A stretch of DNA of 64,000 nucleotides. It comes from Flammeovirgaceae bacterium SG7u.111 (GTDB lineage Bacteria > Bacteroidota > Bacteroidia > Cytophagales > Flammeovirgaceae). The translations under genes were made by a program, and so were the position numbers. The notes below the pieces were generated by a model. It had not been told where the DNA came from. It did not search any database and worked only from the letters and a program-made list of their open reading frames with translations. Each line of letters starts with the position of its first letter. Positions within the stretch are counted from its first letter, which is position 1. Positions 9,373-18,255 of this stretch are shown here, one piece after another. The stretch spans positions 4,169,635-4,233,634 of the forward strand of contig CP139021.1 of NCBI GenBank assembly GCA_034044135.1, read 5' to 3'.

Positions 9373-10404
9373 ATGAACGAATTATTATTTATAATCGCAG
9401 TTTTGTCGGTTGCTTTTATCATAGGGTACATCACCGCATGGGCTTATTTCCGCAATCTTTGGTCGAAACCTCTCCGCGCTTTGCAAGCTGAGGACTCGGA
9501 ATTGACCAACCAAATGAAAACGCTCAGGCATGACCACAACGAGCAAATATTGAATTACCAAAAGCTCCAAGCGCATTCCTCCAACCTTAAAACGCAATTG
9601 GAACTCTCCAAAAACGAAGCCGACAACTTGCAGGTAAGCACCAAATTGATGCAAGAAGAACTGGAACAACTGAGGGCGAAAGAAGACCTTGTAACGGCAC
9701 TGAACTACGAAGAGCTTAGCCGAGAAGCAACTTGGCTTAGAAGCAAAAATGAAGAACTTTTCAATGAAAAAGATCAGCTAATGCAACGGGTAGATGACCT
9801 AGAAGCGTTGCTCTCTGACTACGATTATGCGGTGAATATGCACCAAAATGCGATGGAAGCAAACCCTACCCGATTGCTTTTTAGCGACTCTAGCGAAGAA
9901 GAAAGGGATGACCTGAAAAAAATAAACGGTATTGGTCCGTTCATAGAGCAAAAACTCAACAATATTGGCATATGGACTTATAGGCAAATAAGTGAATTTG
10001 ATGATGAAACCGTTCAGCGCGTCACTCTTGCTATCGCCTATTTCCCTGGAAGAATTGAGCGGGACGACTGGGTAGGCCAGGCCAAAAGGCTGATCCAAGG
10101 TTTGCACATCAGCGAGCTCATGTTCACCGATGCCCGACCAAATGAAAAAGACGATTTAAAAACGATTTCTGGCATTGGTCCTTTCATTGAAAAAAAGCTC
10201 AACGAGATAGGAATCAGAACCTATCGTCAGATCTGCTCTTTTGATGAGGAAATCATAGAAAAAGTTGCCCATTCCATTTCATCCTTCCCTGGAAGAATTC
10301 AACGCGACGACTGGGTAGGCCAAGCTCGCACCTTATACTTTACCCAGCTGGAAAGCAAAGTTGAAACCGAAGCAGAAGTTACGCTAGAAGAAACCGAACG
10401 GTAA
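9373..10404 (+). CDS. membrane-anchored coiled-coil protein with two HhH-like repeats
   Basis: 343 residues: one N-terminal transmembrane helix (about 4-24), a long coiled coil (about 35-150), then two copies of a helix-hairpin-helix-like module at about 179-240 and 260-321. Both modules share the pattern DDLK-I-GIGPFIE-KLN-IGI-TYRQI and end in FPGRI-RDDWVGQA. The same module is found in Bacteroidota and alphaproteobacterial proteins, where its role is unclear. GIGP-type hairpins can bind DNA or nucleic acid without sequence specificity, but here the protein is membrane-anchored. It follows the OmpA-like gene and may work with it. Confidence 0.75.
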   Translation: MNELLFIIAVLSVAFIIGYITAWAYFRNLWSKPLRALQAEDSELTNQMKTLRHDHNEQILNYQKLQAHSSNLKTQLELSKNEADNLQVSTKLMQEELEQLRAKEDLVTALNYEELSREATWLRSKNEELFNEKDQLMQRVDDLEALLSDYDYAVNMHQNAMEANPTRLLFSDSSEEERDDLKKINGIGPFIEQKLNNIGIWTYRQISEFDDETVQRVTLAIAYFPGRIERDDWVGQAKRLIQGLHISELMFTDARPNEKDDLKTISGIGPFIEKKLNEIGIRTYRQICSFDEEIIEKVAHSISSFPGRIQRDDWVGQARTLYFTQLESKVETEAEVTLEETER

Positions 10405-10520
10405 AACCTGTTGCACATTAACTACATCGCCTCGCCTTTGGTTGCCAAGCAGCCCAACATGCGGGGCGATTTCATTTACAAATAAGTAGTTGCAATAGTG
10501 GGTATTACTCCTAACTGGTT

Positions 10521-10528
10521 TAAATTTG
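10521..10528 (+). promoter_or_regulatory. Bacteroidota -7 box
   Basis: TAAATTTG matches TAnnTTTG exactly, 51 bases before the ATG at 10580. No TTG is at the ideal distance upstream (the nearest is at 10490-10492, 28 bases away), so only the -7 element is supported. Its position argues against translation starting at the upstream in-frame TTG at 10526. Confidence 0.5.
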
Positions 10529-10579
10529 CAGCTTGATAAATGGCAACAGCCAAAAATAGCAGCTAAAAGGAAGTACATT

Positions 10580-11080
10580 ATGGCAACACATGCATCTTTT
10601 GATGAAAAAAACATTTCTCTTTTGAATGAAAAATGCGAAGGGATAAATAAAGAATATTTACTGCAAGATCTGGATGAAGAAACGGCAAGCTTCAAGTTTG
10701 TAGCGAACATAGATGGCAAACCAGCTGCTATAGACGCGTTTCTATACACACTAGAGCTAGAGTTTTACGAAGGGATTTACGAGGCAGCGAAAGATGCAGT
10801 GGTGGACACCGAGCCGAAATTTGCCAACGCCAACTTTGAAGAAGAAGACGGTCCGCACATAGAATTGCTGGAAGAAATAATAAAAGAGCTCACCAAAGAC
10901 GATGATTTTTCGGTGCAAGAATTCATAGTTACGGGGCAAGAAGAAGGTGATGATTTCACTCTAATGGAAATTTGCCTCAACGTAGAAGAAGTCAACGAAG
11001 AACTGATAAAAGAGTTCGTTGTCAAATTCAAGGCGGGCAACTTTGAGCTGGACAAAACATTCTACAGTTTTTCCAAATAG
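10580..11080 (+). CDS. acidic cytoplasmic protein of unknown function
   Basis: 166 residues from the ATG at 10580. An in-frame TTG at 10526 lies inside the apparent -7 promoter box and is rejected. The protein is rich in Glu and Asp, with no signal peptide, no membrane segment and no motif that I recognise. The pattern looks like a mixed alpha/beta fold (FKFVANIDGKPAAIDAFLYTL, then LMEICLNVEEVNEELIKEF). It is a single-gene unit closed by a strong terminator. Confidence 0.7.
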   Translation: MATHASFDEKNISLLNEKCEGINKEYLLQDLDEETASFKFVANIDGKPAAIDAFLYTLELEFYEGIYEAAKDAVVDTEPKFANANFEEEDGPHIELLEEIIKELTKDDDFSVQEFIVTGQEEGDDFTLMEICLNVEEVNEELIKEFVVKFKAGNFELDKTFYSFSK

Positions 11081-11129
11081 CCTTGTCAGCAAACAGGTTT
11101 CAATTTTCTTAAATTAATAATGAAACATT

Positions 11130-11152
11130 GCCCTTGCAAAAGGGCTTTTTTT
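11130..11152 (+). terminator. rho-independent terminator
   Basis: Stem GCCCTT / AAGGGC with loop GCAA, followed directly by seven T. It lies 50 bases after the stop of the acidic-protein gene. Confidence 0.9.
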
Positions 11153-11248
11153 ATAAACTTTGCACTCGAAAAACAAACCTGATGTTAGCTGAGAGTCTTT
11201 CGATTTAAGGCTTGTAAATCAGCTAAGTGAATTTATTTTCTTTTACTT

Positions 11249-12334
11249 ATGAACAACAAATCACTCCTTATTCTAGTCGGTATTTTTTGCCTACCTTTCT
11301 GGCTATTTGCCCAACAAGACAAAGCTATCACCTATGGAATAAATGCGCGACAAGGCTACCTCATCAAACACAGAAAAGAAATTGACCCCTCTTTGGAAAA
11401 TAGGTTTCCGAGAGGAATTGAGTTTTTTTATCATGTAAAAACCAACGGGGATAAGCCTTGGCAGCATGAATGGAATTTTCCAGGAATAGGATTTTCGGCA
11501 GGTTGGTTCAACCTAGATAATCCCGAAGTGCTGGGTGATATGTATTATGCCACTATCTATTTCCAAAAGTTCTTGATCAAAAAGCCGAGCAAGCACCAAC
11601 TTAGCTTCAAAATTGCGCCAGGCATTTCCTACAGCACCAAGATCTACGATGAGGAAACTAACCCCACCAATATTCTAGTCAGCACCAAGTTCAATACCGT
11701 GATGGAAGGCAACTTCCTTTATCATTACCAGTTTTCACCAAAATGGAGGATCAACACTGGGCTTACTTTTACCCACTACTCAAATGGGGCAGTCAAAAAA
11801 CCAAACAAGGGTGTAAACATCCCTTCGTTCACTTTGGGAATAGCCCATACCCCGAACCCCGAACGGTTTAAGATCAACGAAAACGTGAAGTTTTCTTACG
11901 AAAAAGGTGTTTCTTATGACTTAAGTTACGGGTTCGGCTGGAAAGCTGCCGACATAGGCTATGACCCCGATTTTGCTTGGACTATCTCTTTTAACGGAAT
12001 CAAGCGAACCGGACCAAAAACTGGCTGGATGCTAGGCACCGACCTTGTGTACAACAGCTCCATCCCCAAGGTCATCAAAAAAGACGATGCTGAGTTATTT
12101 AGGACGGGGATCACCTTTGGCCATCATCTGTTCGTCAGCAAAATAAACTTGGTCACCCAGATTGGTTACTACATTTACCGCCCAGAAAAAGACCTAGACG
12201 AACCTATTTACCTACGCTGGGGCCTAAAGTACTACCCTAGCAAGAGGGTTTTCGCCTCCATGATGTTAAAAACACACTATGGAAAAGCCGACCTAATAGA
12301 ATGGGGCTTGGGGTATACGTTTGGGAAAAAATAA
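11249..12334 (+). CDS. PagL-like acyloxyacyl hydrolase (lipid A 3-O-deacylase family)
   Basis: 361 residues with a signal peptide ending about residue 22 (WLFAQQ). The centre contains INTGLTFTHYSNGAVKKP-NKG (about 169-188). This matches the PagL hallmark, in which the His and Ser of HYSN form the active site and NKG follows. PagL enzymes sit in the outer membrane and remove the 3-O-linked acyl chain from lipid A. At 361 residues it is longer than the classical about 180-residue PagL, with extra beta-strand sequence on both sides, as in many Bacteroidota homologues. Activity on lipid A is inferred from family only. Confidence 0.75.
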   Translation: MNNKSLLILVGIFCLPFWLFAQQDKAITYGINARQGYLIKHRKEIDPSLENRFPRGIEFFYHVKTNGDKPWQHEWNFPGIGFSAGWFNLDNPEVLGDMYYATIYFQKFLIKKPSKHQLSFKIAPGISYSTKIYDEETNPTNILVSTKFNTVMEGNFLYHYQFSPKWRINTGLTFTHYSNGAVKKPNKGVNIPSFTLGIAHTPNPERFKINENVKFSYEKGVSYDLSYGFGWKAADIGYDPDFAWTISFNGIKRTGPKTGWMLGTDLVYNSSIPKVIKKDDAELFRTGITFGHHLFVSKINLVTQIGYYIYRPEKDLDEPIYLRWGLKYYPSKRVFASMMLKTHYGKADLIEWGLGYTFGKK

Positions 12335-12416
12335 AAAGAAGCTTTTGGAATTGAAAATTCATAGCTTAGCGAGCTAAACTCACAAAATCATATCTAATCA
12401 GCCTTAAAATTGAACC

Positions 12417-13190
12417 ATGAAAGAAAAACCACTTATACTCATATCGAACGATGATGGTATCACAGCTCCTGGCATTCGCCATTTAGTGGAAGCCATGAAA
12501 GAAATAGGGAAAGTGATAGTGGTTGCGCCAAACAGCCCACAGTCGGGTATGGGGCACGCCATCACCATCAACGACCCGTTAAAAATCTATAAGAGCGAAA
12601 TTTTTGAAGACGTAGAGGCTTACGAATGCTCGGGCACGCCAGCAGACTGCATCAAGATTGCCAAAAATTATATTCTGAAAGGGAAAAACCCTGACCTTGT
12701 TGTCAGCGGGATCAACCATGGAAGCAACACTTCGGTAAGCGTGCTTTATTCAGGCACCATGTCGGCGGCGGTAGAAGCTGCACTGGAAGGAATGAACGCC
12801 ATTGGCTTTTCCCTCTGCGAATATGGCCACGACATCGACTTCAGCCATGCTATACCCTATGTAAAAAAGATAGCATTAGAAGCGCTTAAATCTGGCAATA
12901 TGAAAGGCGTTGCCCTCAACGTGAACTTCCCTCCTAAAAAAGAAAAACCATTAAAAGGAATAAAGATCTGCCGCCAAGCCATTGCCCACTGGCAAGAAAA
13001 ATTTGACGAAAGAGTTGACCCTTACGGTAGAAAATACCTCTGGCTCACGGGCGATTTCATTAACAAAGACAAGGGCGAAGACACAGACGAATGGGCAATC
13101 GCCAACAATTATGTATCGGTTGTACCCGTAAGTACCGACATGACCGCCCACCATGCTTTGCCAATTTTGAATGATGAATGGGATATTTGA
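12417..13190 (+). CDS. surE: 5'/3'-nucleotidase SurE
   Basis: 257 residues, the usual SurE length. The N-terminal ISNDDGITAPGI gives the metal-binding D12 and D13. AP-SPQSGMGHAIT (about 38-52), ECSGTPADCIKIA (about 69-81) and VSGINHGSNTS (about 93-103) are the conserved nucleotide and metal site segments. SurE hydrolyses nucleoside 5'- and 3'-monophosphates in the cytoplasm and is linked to stationary-phase survival. It is the last typical chromosomal gene before tRNA-Leu. Confidence 0.95.
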   Translation: MKEKPLILISNDDGITAPGIRHLVEAMKEIGKVIVVAPNSPQSGMGHAITINDPLKIYKSEIFEDVEAYECSGTPADCIKIAKNYILKGKNPDLVVSGINHGSNTSVSVLYSGTMSAAVEAALEGMNAIGFSLCEYGHDIDFSHAIPYVKKIALEALKSGNMKGVALNVNFPPKKEKPLKGIKICRQAIAHWQEKFDERVDPYGRKYLWLTGDFINKDKGEDTDEWAIANNYVSVVPVSTDMTAHHALPILNDEWDI

Positions 13191-13296
13191 TCGTCGAATT
13201 GCAACTTCCTTCAAACCCCTCAGAAATTTTTCTTTCTGATTATCAATAAGATTGTGAAGTAAAGTGGAAAAATAGGAATATTTCTTTGAGGTATTT

Positions 13297-13326
13297 TTGA
13301 CAAAATAAAAACTTTACCTATGTTTG
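13297..13326 (+). promoter_or_regulatory. promoter of tRNA-Leu
   Basis: TTG at 13297-13299, a 19-base spacer, and TATGTTTG at 13319-13326. This matches the Bacteroidota sigma consensus exactly and lies 14 bases before the tRNA 5' end. Confidence 0.85.
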
Positions 13327-13340
13327 CACACCAATTTGAA

Positions 13341-13424
13341 GCCCAGGTGGCGGAATTGGTAGACGCGTTGGTCTCAAACACCAATGATAGCAATATCGTG
13401 CCGGTTCGACCCCGGCCCTGGGTA
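13341..13424 (+). tRNA. tRNA-Leu (anticodon CAA)
   Basis: 84 bases fold as a class II tRNA. The acceptor GCCCAGG pairs with CCTGGGT (one G-U), and the D arm contains AATTGGTAGA. The anticodon stem TTGGT/ACCAA holds loop CTCAAAC, so the anticodon is CAA. A long variable arm follows, then the T arm GCCGG-TTCGACC-CCGGC, with discriminator A at 13424. CCA is not encoded. A decayed tyrosine recombinase starts 160 bases downstream, making this tRNA a likely integration target. Confidence 0.95.
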
Positions 13425-13427
13425 CAC

Positions 13428-13462
13428 AAAAGCCTCCGAATCATAACGACTCGGAGGCTTTT
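13428..13462 (+). terminator. terminator of tRNA-Leu
   Basis: AAAAGCCTCCGA / TCGGAGGCTTTT hairpin three bases after the tRNA, followed by more T-rich sequence. Confidence 0.9.
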
Positions 13463-13583
13463 ACTTTTTAACGGTAACTACCACTCTCCCCTTTGCATCC
13501 TTTTTTACAGCTAAAACCTGTACTGCCTTAGGCTATTTTAGCAGTTTCAATTTTGAGACAATCCTGAATACTATCAGTAATAG

Positions 13584-14385
13584 ATGAAAGCAACTAAATC
13601 AAAAAAAACCGTAAGATAAAAGAAATAAAGAACGGGGAACACCCCATCATGATTCGTTACACACTTGACCGAAAGTCCAAGTACGTGGCAACGGAGTTCT
13701 ACAGTCCACCCCACTTTTGGGATGACATAAAGAAACAGCTTTTAATAGCGCTATCAAAGAAGGGCTAGTCGAGCAAAAACACTATCCTTTTAATGGTTAC
13801 AATGTGGGCAAGCCCAAGCAAGAAACAAGAAAGCGTGCACTGAAAAAAGAAGAGGTGTTGAAAATAGCCGAACTTGAAGTAAAACATGAATGCAAGGCAT
13901 GGCACATGCGAAACATGTTCTTATTCTCCTATTATTGTAAAGGCATCAATTTCAGTCACATAGCATTTCTGAAGAGGAAAGAAATTATAGTGGAAGACAA
14001 AATAGTATATACCCGTAAACAAACGGGCACGCTCTTCCATTTCAGGATACCTAAAAATACGTTGGATATCTTACACTATTACAAAGAAGTAAAAATAAGC
14101 CCTTATGTATTTCCTATCCTGAGCGACTACTTCCACCAAGGCTGAATAAAGTCATTAGACAGTTCAACGACACTATGCCGAGCCTAGCTAAGTAAATTGG
14201 GATAGAACACAGGGTAACTCCTACTCAGCCCGCTACACCTACGCTACCGTATGAAACGTAGCAACAAGGTAACCACTGCCCGAATTAGCGAGGCAATGGG
14301 GCACAACAACGAAAACGTGACCCAAGCCTACCTCGACAGCTTCGATACTGAGGAGCTAGATGATGCCCATAAGGATATTTTGTAA
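13584..14385 (+). pseudogene. decayed tyrosine recombinase (integrase) with internal deletion
   Basis: Pieces of one Bacteroidota-type phage/transposon integrase lie in order but in different frames. An N-terminal arm domain is readable as KNGEHPIMIRYTLDRKSKY near 13640-13700. It breaks off after HFWDDIKKQ and resumes as FNSAIKEGLVEQKHYPFN near 13740, so roughly 100 codons of the core-binding domain are missing. The catalytic domain continues through an open stretch at 13804-14145 (FLFSYYCKGINFSHIAFLK). After further frame changes come SARYTYATV (the Arg box) near 14230 and ISEAMGHNNENVTQAYLDSF near 14290-14345, with the His box and nucleophile Tyr. Stops and frame changes make it inactive. 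Its position just after tRNA-Leu fits an old tRNA-targeted insertion. Confidence 0.88.
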
Positions 14386-14936
14386 TATAAAACAGAAACC
14401 CATGCGAATAGAAAATGTACTTGCCACTGTTTTTAATCTCACATCCCCATGCTTTACCTTTGGGTTTCACAAAGCTATATCAGCTGAGCACGCATAAGGT
14501 ACTGCGATATCCCCTCCTGCAGTCCCCTCTTCAAAATATCCATATTACACAAACCTGTTTCATCTAGGAATCTTACAGCATTTTTTGTAAAAAAACACTT
14601 AACAAAAAACAAACAAGACAAAAGTGATATTTTTTTATTCGCCTCAATCACTTGAATAAATACAACTAAGTATTGAAATACATCTAAATATCAATAACCA
14701 TCCACTTGTTAATAATACAAAACAAGCAATATTAATTATTGTATGTATGTTTTAATAATGAACTTTTTTAGTTTCTTTTTGCAATATCAACATTCTCAAA
14801 AACAGCAAGAAATGAAATTTTTCTTCTCCAGCAAAATGTGCCCAAGATCAAATTTAACCATATCTAATCGAAGCTATCTTACAAAATGGCAATATATTAA
14901 AATAATACAATTTTCACCATTACAATAAGAATAAAA
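14386..14936. other. AT-rich intergenic region
   Basis: 550 bases between the recombinase relic and the surface-protein genes. I see no gene, tRNA or clear promoter. The last 200 bases are very AT-rich and may hold the promoter of the following gene train, but no full TTG-19-TAnnTTTG match is present. Confidence 0.5.
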
Positions 14937-15838
14937 ATGGCATCTAAACCAATAACAAACACCTTCCTTTTAACATCCATACTCACCTTTTTTATTGGCT
15001 TTACTGCCAATGCCCAAAACTCCCAATGGGATGACACCTCAGGCAAACAATACTTCATGGGAAATGTAGGAATCGGGACAAATGTCCCTAATTATTTATT
15101 TGATATAAAAGGTATATCAAATAATGATAATCTATTCAGAATCAAAGCCTACCATTCTGAAAGTGATTATATCTCTATAGCAAATTTAACAGGGAATGAC
15201 GGTCAGTTTATACCAATGATCAAAGGATATCATGCTACTGACCCTCGAACAGCACTGGCATTTGTTGGAGAGATTAATAGTAACAACGACATTGCCAATG
15301 ACAACCCTGTAATGCTTTTTGATTCAAGGGTTACTTGGGGAAATATTTCACATAGACCACTTTTTGGTTGGGCTAATTATGGTGATCGAAAAATGACCAT
15401 GACTGCTGATGGTAGCCTTGGGATTGGCACAACAACAACAGGAAGCCACAAACTAGCTGTAGAAGGATCGACTGGAGTAAGAAAAGTAAAAGTTGAAGCT
15501 ACTGGCTGGTCAGACTTTGTATTCGAAGAGGACTATGCCCTCCCCACCCTCTCCGAGATAGAAAGCTACATACAGGCGAACAACCACCTACAAGGCACCC
15601 CCTCTGCCAAAGAGTATTGACCTAGGTGCGATGGACGCCAAACTGCTCCAAAAGATAGAAGAACTGATGCTTTATACTATTGAGCAGGAGAAGAAGATTG
15701 AAAGACAAGCCTTAGAAAGGCTCTGAGCAAAAAAGTAAAATCGATAATCAAGAACAGGAAATTTTAGAATTGAAAAAGCAGCAAGAAAAAATCGAAGCTT
15801 TGGAAAAACTAGTCAATCAACTTCTTGAGAAACAATAA
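14937..15838 (+). pseudogene. tail-fibre-like surface protein, frameshifted near its C-terminus
   Basis: The reading frame starts with a signal peptide (to about residue 27, TANAQ) and includes the glycine-rich strand motif NVGIGT twice, at about residues 41-48 and 161-167. It reads to a stop at 15618. Comparison with the next gene shows a short deletion after PSAKE: there SAKE is followed by VEENGIDLG, here the frame jumps and IDLGAMDAKLLQKIEEL continues in another frame. A second stop at 15724 is followed by the coiled-coil tail (LEKLVNQLLEKQ) in the third frame, ending at 15838. So the C-terminal region has two frame breaks relative to its paralogue. It is a recent pseudogene, or the truncated 227-residue form is still made. 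Confidence 0.75.
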
Positions 15839-15866
15839 ACACCATACCAAATAACAAGCCTTCAAC

Positions 15867-17039
15867 ATGAAAAAAAAATTACTATTATTTTGCACTATCA
15901 TATTGACAATTAACCTTGTAAAAGCACAAAATACCTTCCCAACAACGGGGCAAGCTATTATAAGAGAACCAGGAACACGAGCCCTGCTCATCGAAAGAGA
16001 TGATGATGATTCTTGGTTTACATTCCATGACCCAAATAACTCTTGGTACTCTTTGGGCATAGACCAGTCAAACTCAGGTGCTTTTTCTCTCAATTCTGGA
16101 GGTTCACTGAATAGTTCTCAATTTGTAATGTTATCAAATGGGAACATTGGATTAGGAATTGCAAATCCTACACATTTATTTACCCTTAAAGCTTCAAGAC
16201 CAATACTTGCTTTCCATGATTTGACTGGAAAAGCTGCCGCTATTGAGTTTAATGAAGTCCATAATCAGATACGGTTTCAAAAATTAAAAAACAACGGCAC
16301 TTCATGGGACAAAGACCTTATGGTAATTGACGCAGATGATGGTAAAGTTGGAATTGGCACGACTTCACCGTCTACGAAATTAGATATCATTGGAAACCTT
16401 GCAAGTAGTACACTTAATAAAGAGACTCACAATCCAACTCTAAGAATTAGGAATTCTTATTACAGTCCAAGCGATGAAAATGGTAGTGTCTCAATGCAGT
16501 TTGCATTTGGTGGCAGCCAACTAGGACCAATAATAGAAGCATACAAAACCACAACAAATCAAACAGGACTGAAACTTTATACAGAATACGGTTATAACAC
16601 ACCTCAACTTGCAATGACAATGAGACCTACTTCCGAAGGAACAATTATCGGGATAGGAACAGAAAACATTTCTTCTGCTGAGTATTTCTTGTACGTAGCA
16701 AAAGGTATTCGAGCTGAAAAAGTAAAGGTAGATTTAAAAGTTAATTGGTCAGACTTCGTATTCGATGAAAACTACGCCCTCCCCACCCTCTCAGAAGTAG
16801 AAAGCTACATACAAGAAAATAATCATTTACAGGATATCCCCTCTGCCAAGGAAGTAGAAGAAAACGGCATTGACCTAGGCAAGATGGACGCCAAGCTCCT
16901 CCAAAAGATAGAGGAACTGATGCTTTATACCATTGAGCAGGAGAAAGCTATAAAGCTTCAACAAAGTAAAATTCAAAAACAAGATCGAGAAATCTCTGAA
17001 TTGAAAAACTTAGTCAACCAACTTATAAACAAACAATAA
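15867..17039 (+). CDS. tail-fibre-like secreted protein with C-terminal coiled coil
   Basis: 390 residues. A signal peptide ends about residue 20 (NLVKAQ). The body contains repeats of the type GNIGLGIANPTH and GKVGIGTTSPSTKLDI (about 92-103 and 155-170). These beta-helix or fibre-like motifs are found in many Bacteroidota surface proteins and in phage tail fibres. The C-terminal block (about 285-390) holds a conserved SDFVFDENYALPTLSEVESYI segment, then DAKLLQKIEELMLY and a coiled coil likely to trimerise. No catalytic peptidase-S74 residues are evident. It is the middle of three tandem paralogues and starts 28 bases after the broken first copy. A role as a surface fibre or adhesin is inferred. 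Confidence 0.75.
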   Translation: MKKKLLLFCTIILTINLVKAQNTFPTTGQAIIREPGTRALLIERDDDDSWFTFHDPNNSWYSLGIDQSNSGAFSLNSGGSLNSSQFVMLSNGNIGLGIANPTHLFTLKASRPILAFHDLTGKAAAIEFNEVHNQIRFQKLKNNGTSWDKDLMVIDADDGKVGIGTTSPSTKLDIIGNLASSTLNKETHNPTLRIRNSYYSPSDENGSVSMQFAFGGSQLGPIIEAYKTTTNQTGLKLYTEYGYNTPQLAMTMRPTSEGTIIGIGTENISSAEYFLYVAKGIRAEKVKVDLKVNWSDFVFDENYALPTLSEVESYIQENNHLQDIPSAKEVEENGIDLGKMDAKLLQKIEELMLYTIEQEKAIKLQQSKIQKQDREISELKNLVNQLINKQ

Positions 17040-17052
17040 TCCTCTTTTCAAA

Positions 17053-18216
17053 ATGAAAAATTTAATACTAAGCGTTTCTGTTTTTGCCTTGCTAACAATT
17101 GCACGCACAATTCATGCACAATCGACCCTTGAACATGTCGGACCTGTTATTTTCAGGAGCAATTCTTCAACAACAACTTGGACAGGGACTTCTTCTTTAA
17201 CCTTAGCTGCGTCAAAAGCCCAAAATACTGGTTTGCATTTGAGCTATAGTGCTGATGGAAGTTCCAGAATGGGGAGAATTTTATTGAATAATAATTGGGA
17301 TGGTACATATGGAGACTTTGCCATTACATTACGAAATCAGTATGGTACTTATGATGTATTTAAAGTATTCCATGAAGGAAAAGTCAATATCAGAGGTAAT
17401 CTCCATTTCTGGGATGGGCTACTTCAATTAAATAGAACCTATGAAGGTTCCTCAAACGTCTTAACTTTCAGGACAAAAGATAATAACGAATTTGGAGATT
17501 TTAGATTTGAAGCTGAAAATACTGGCACCGGTTCAGTCCGTCAACTTCTTTTTATAAATGGTCTCAATGGAAATTTAGGCATAGGCACAGAAACTCCAGA
17601 ATATAAACTTGACGTACGTGGTGACCTATATATCAATTCTGGAAATGGTAATAATCATATTTATTGGGCAAGTCATCAAATGACCATGGGAACGCGACCT
17701 AATGATTATGCCCATAATTATTTTAAATTGAAACCCGGGGGGTCTTCACAAGGTTTATTGGCCTCAGTTTTCCAGATGTATGAAGCAAAATCCGAAACGA
17801 GTCATGAGTTAAAGCTAGAACTCAGATCAACAGGGACTTCATTTTTTAATGGTGGCAACGTAGGCATAGGAACTACCAACCCTGAGGCAATGCTGACCGT
17901 AGCAGGCGAAGCTCATGCCCGCAAAGTAAAGGTAACCGTAAATGCCGGCGCCGACTTCGTCTTCGCAGAAGACTACGACCTTCCTAACCTCAACAAAGTA
18001 GCCGAGTTCGTGAAAAACAACAAGCACCTCCCCGAGATTCCTTCCGAAAAAGAGATGCGGGATAATGGGCTGGACTTGGGGGAGATGGACATCAAGCTCT
18101 TGCAGAAAGTGGAGGAGCTCACGCTCTATCTAATCCAACAACAAAAAGACATGGAAGCCCTCAAAAAGGAAAACCAGTCACTCAAACAACGATTGGAAAA
18201 GCTAGAAAACAAATAA
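17053..18216 (+). CDS. tail-fibre-like secreted protein, third paralogue
   Basis: 387 residues with a signal peptide ending about residue 23 (IHAQS). GNLGIGTETPEYKLDV (about 175-190) and GNVGIGTTNPEAMLTV (about 272-287) are the same fibre motif as in the neighbour. The C-terminus repeats the family layout: ADFVFAEDYDLPNLNKVAEFV, then DIKLLQKVEELTLYLIQQQ and a Lys/Glu-rich coiled coil. Only 13 bases separate it from the previous gene, so both are in one transcript. The N-terminal body has diverged from its neighbour while the C-terminal block is conserved, as expected for fibres with variable tips and a common base. Confidence 0.75.
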   Translation: MKNLILSVSVFALLTIARTIHAQSTLEHVGPVIFRSNSSTTTWTGTSSLTLAASKAQNTGLHLSYSADGSSRMGRILLNNNWDGTYGDFAITLRNQYGTYDVFKVFHEGKVNIRGNLHFWDGLLQLNRTYEGSSNVLTFRTKDNNEFGDFRFEAENTGTGSVRQLLFINGLNGNLGIGTETPEYKLDVRGDLYINSGNGNNHIYWASHQMTMGTRPNDYAHNYFKLKPGGSSQGLLASVFQMYEAKSETSHELKLELRSTGTSFFNGGNVGIGTTNPEAMLTVAGEAHARKVKVTVNAGADFVFAEDYDLPNLNKVAEFVKNNKHLPEIPSEKEMRDNGLDLGEMDIKLLQKVEELTLYLIQQQKDMEALKKENQSLKQRLEKLENK

Positions 18217-18255
18217 GGTCCAACAAGCGGGAAAGCCGCCCCACAAGAACCAGCT

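Noticed and set aside
10526-10579. TTG start for the acidic protein
   Set aside because: It lies within the apparent -7 promoter box, so it would be upstream of the transcript start; the ATG at 10580 fits better.
11154-11162. Promoter before the PagL-like gene (TAAACTTTG)
   Set aside because: It has three instead of two bases between TA and TTTG and overlaps the terminator of the previous gene.
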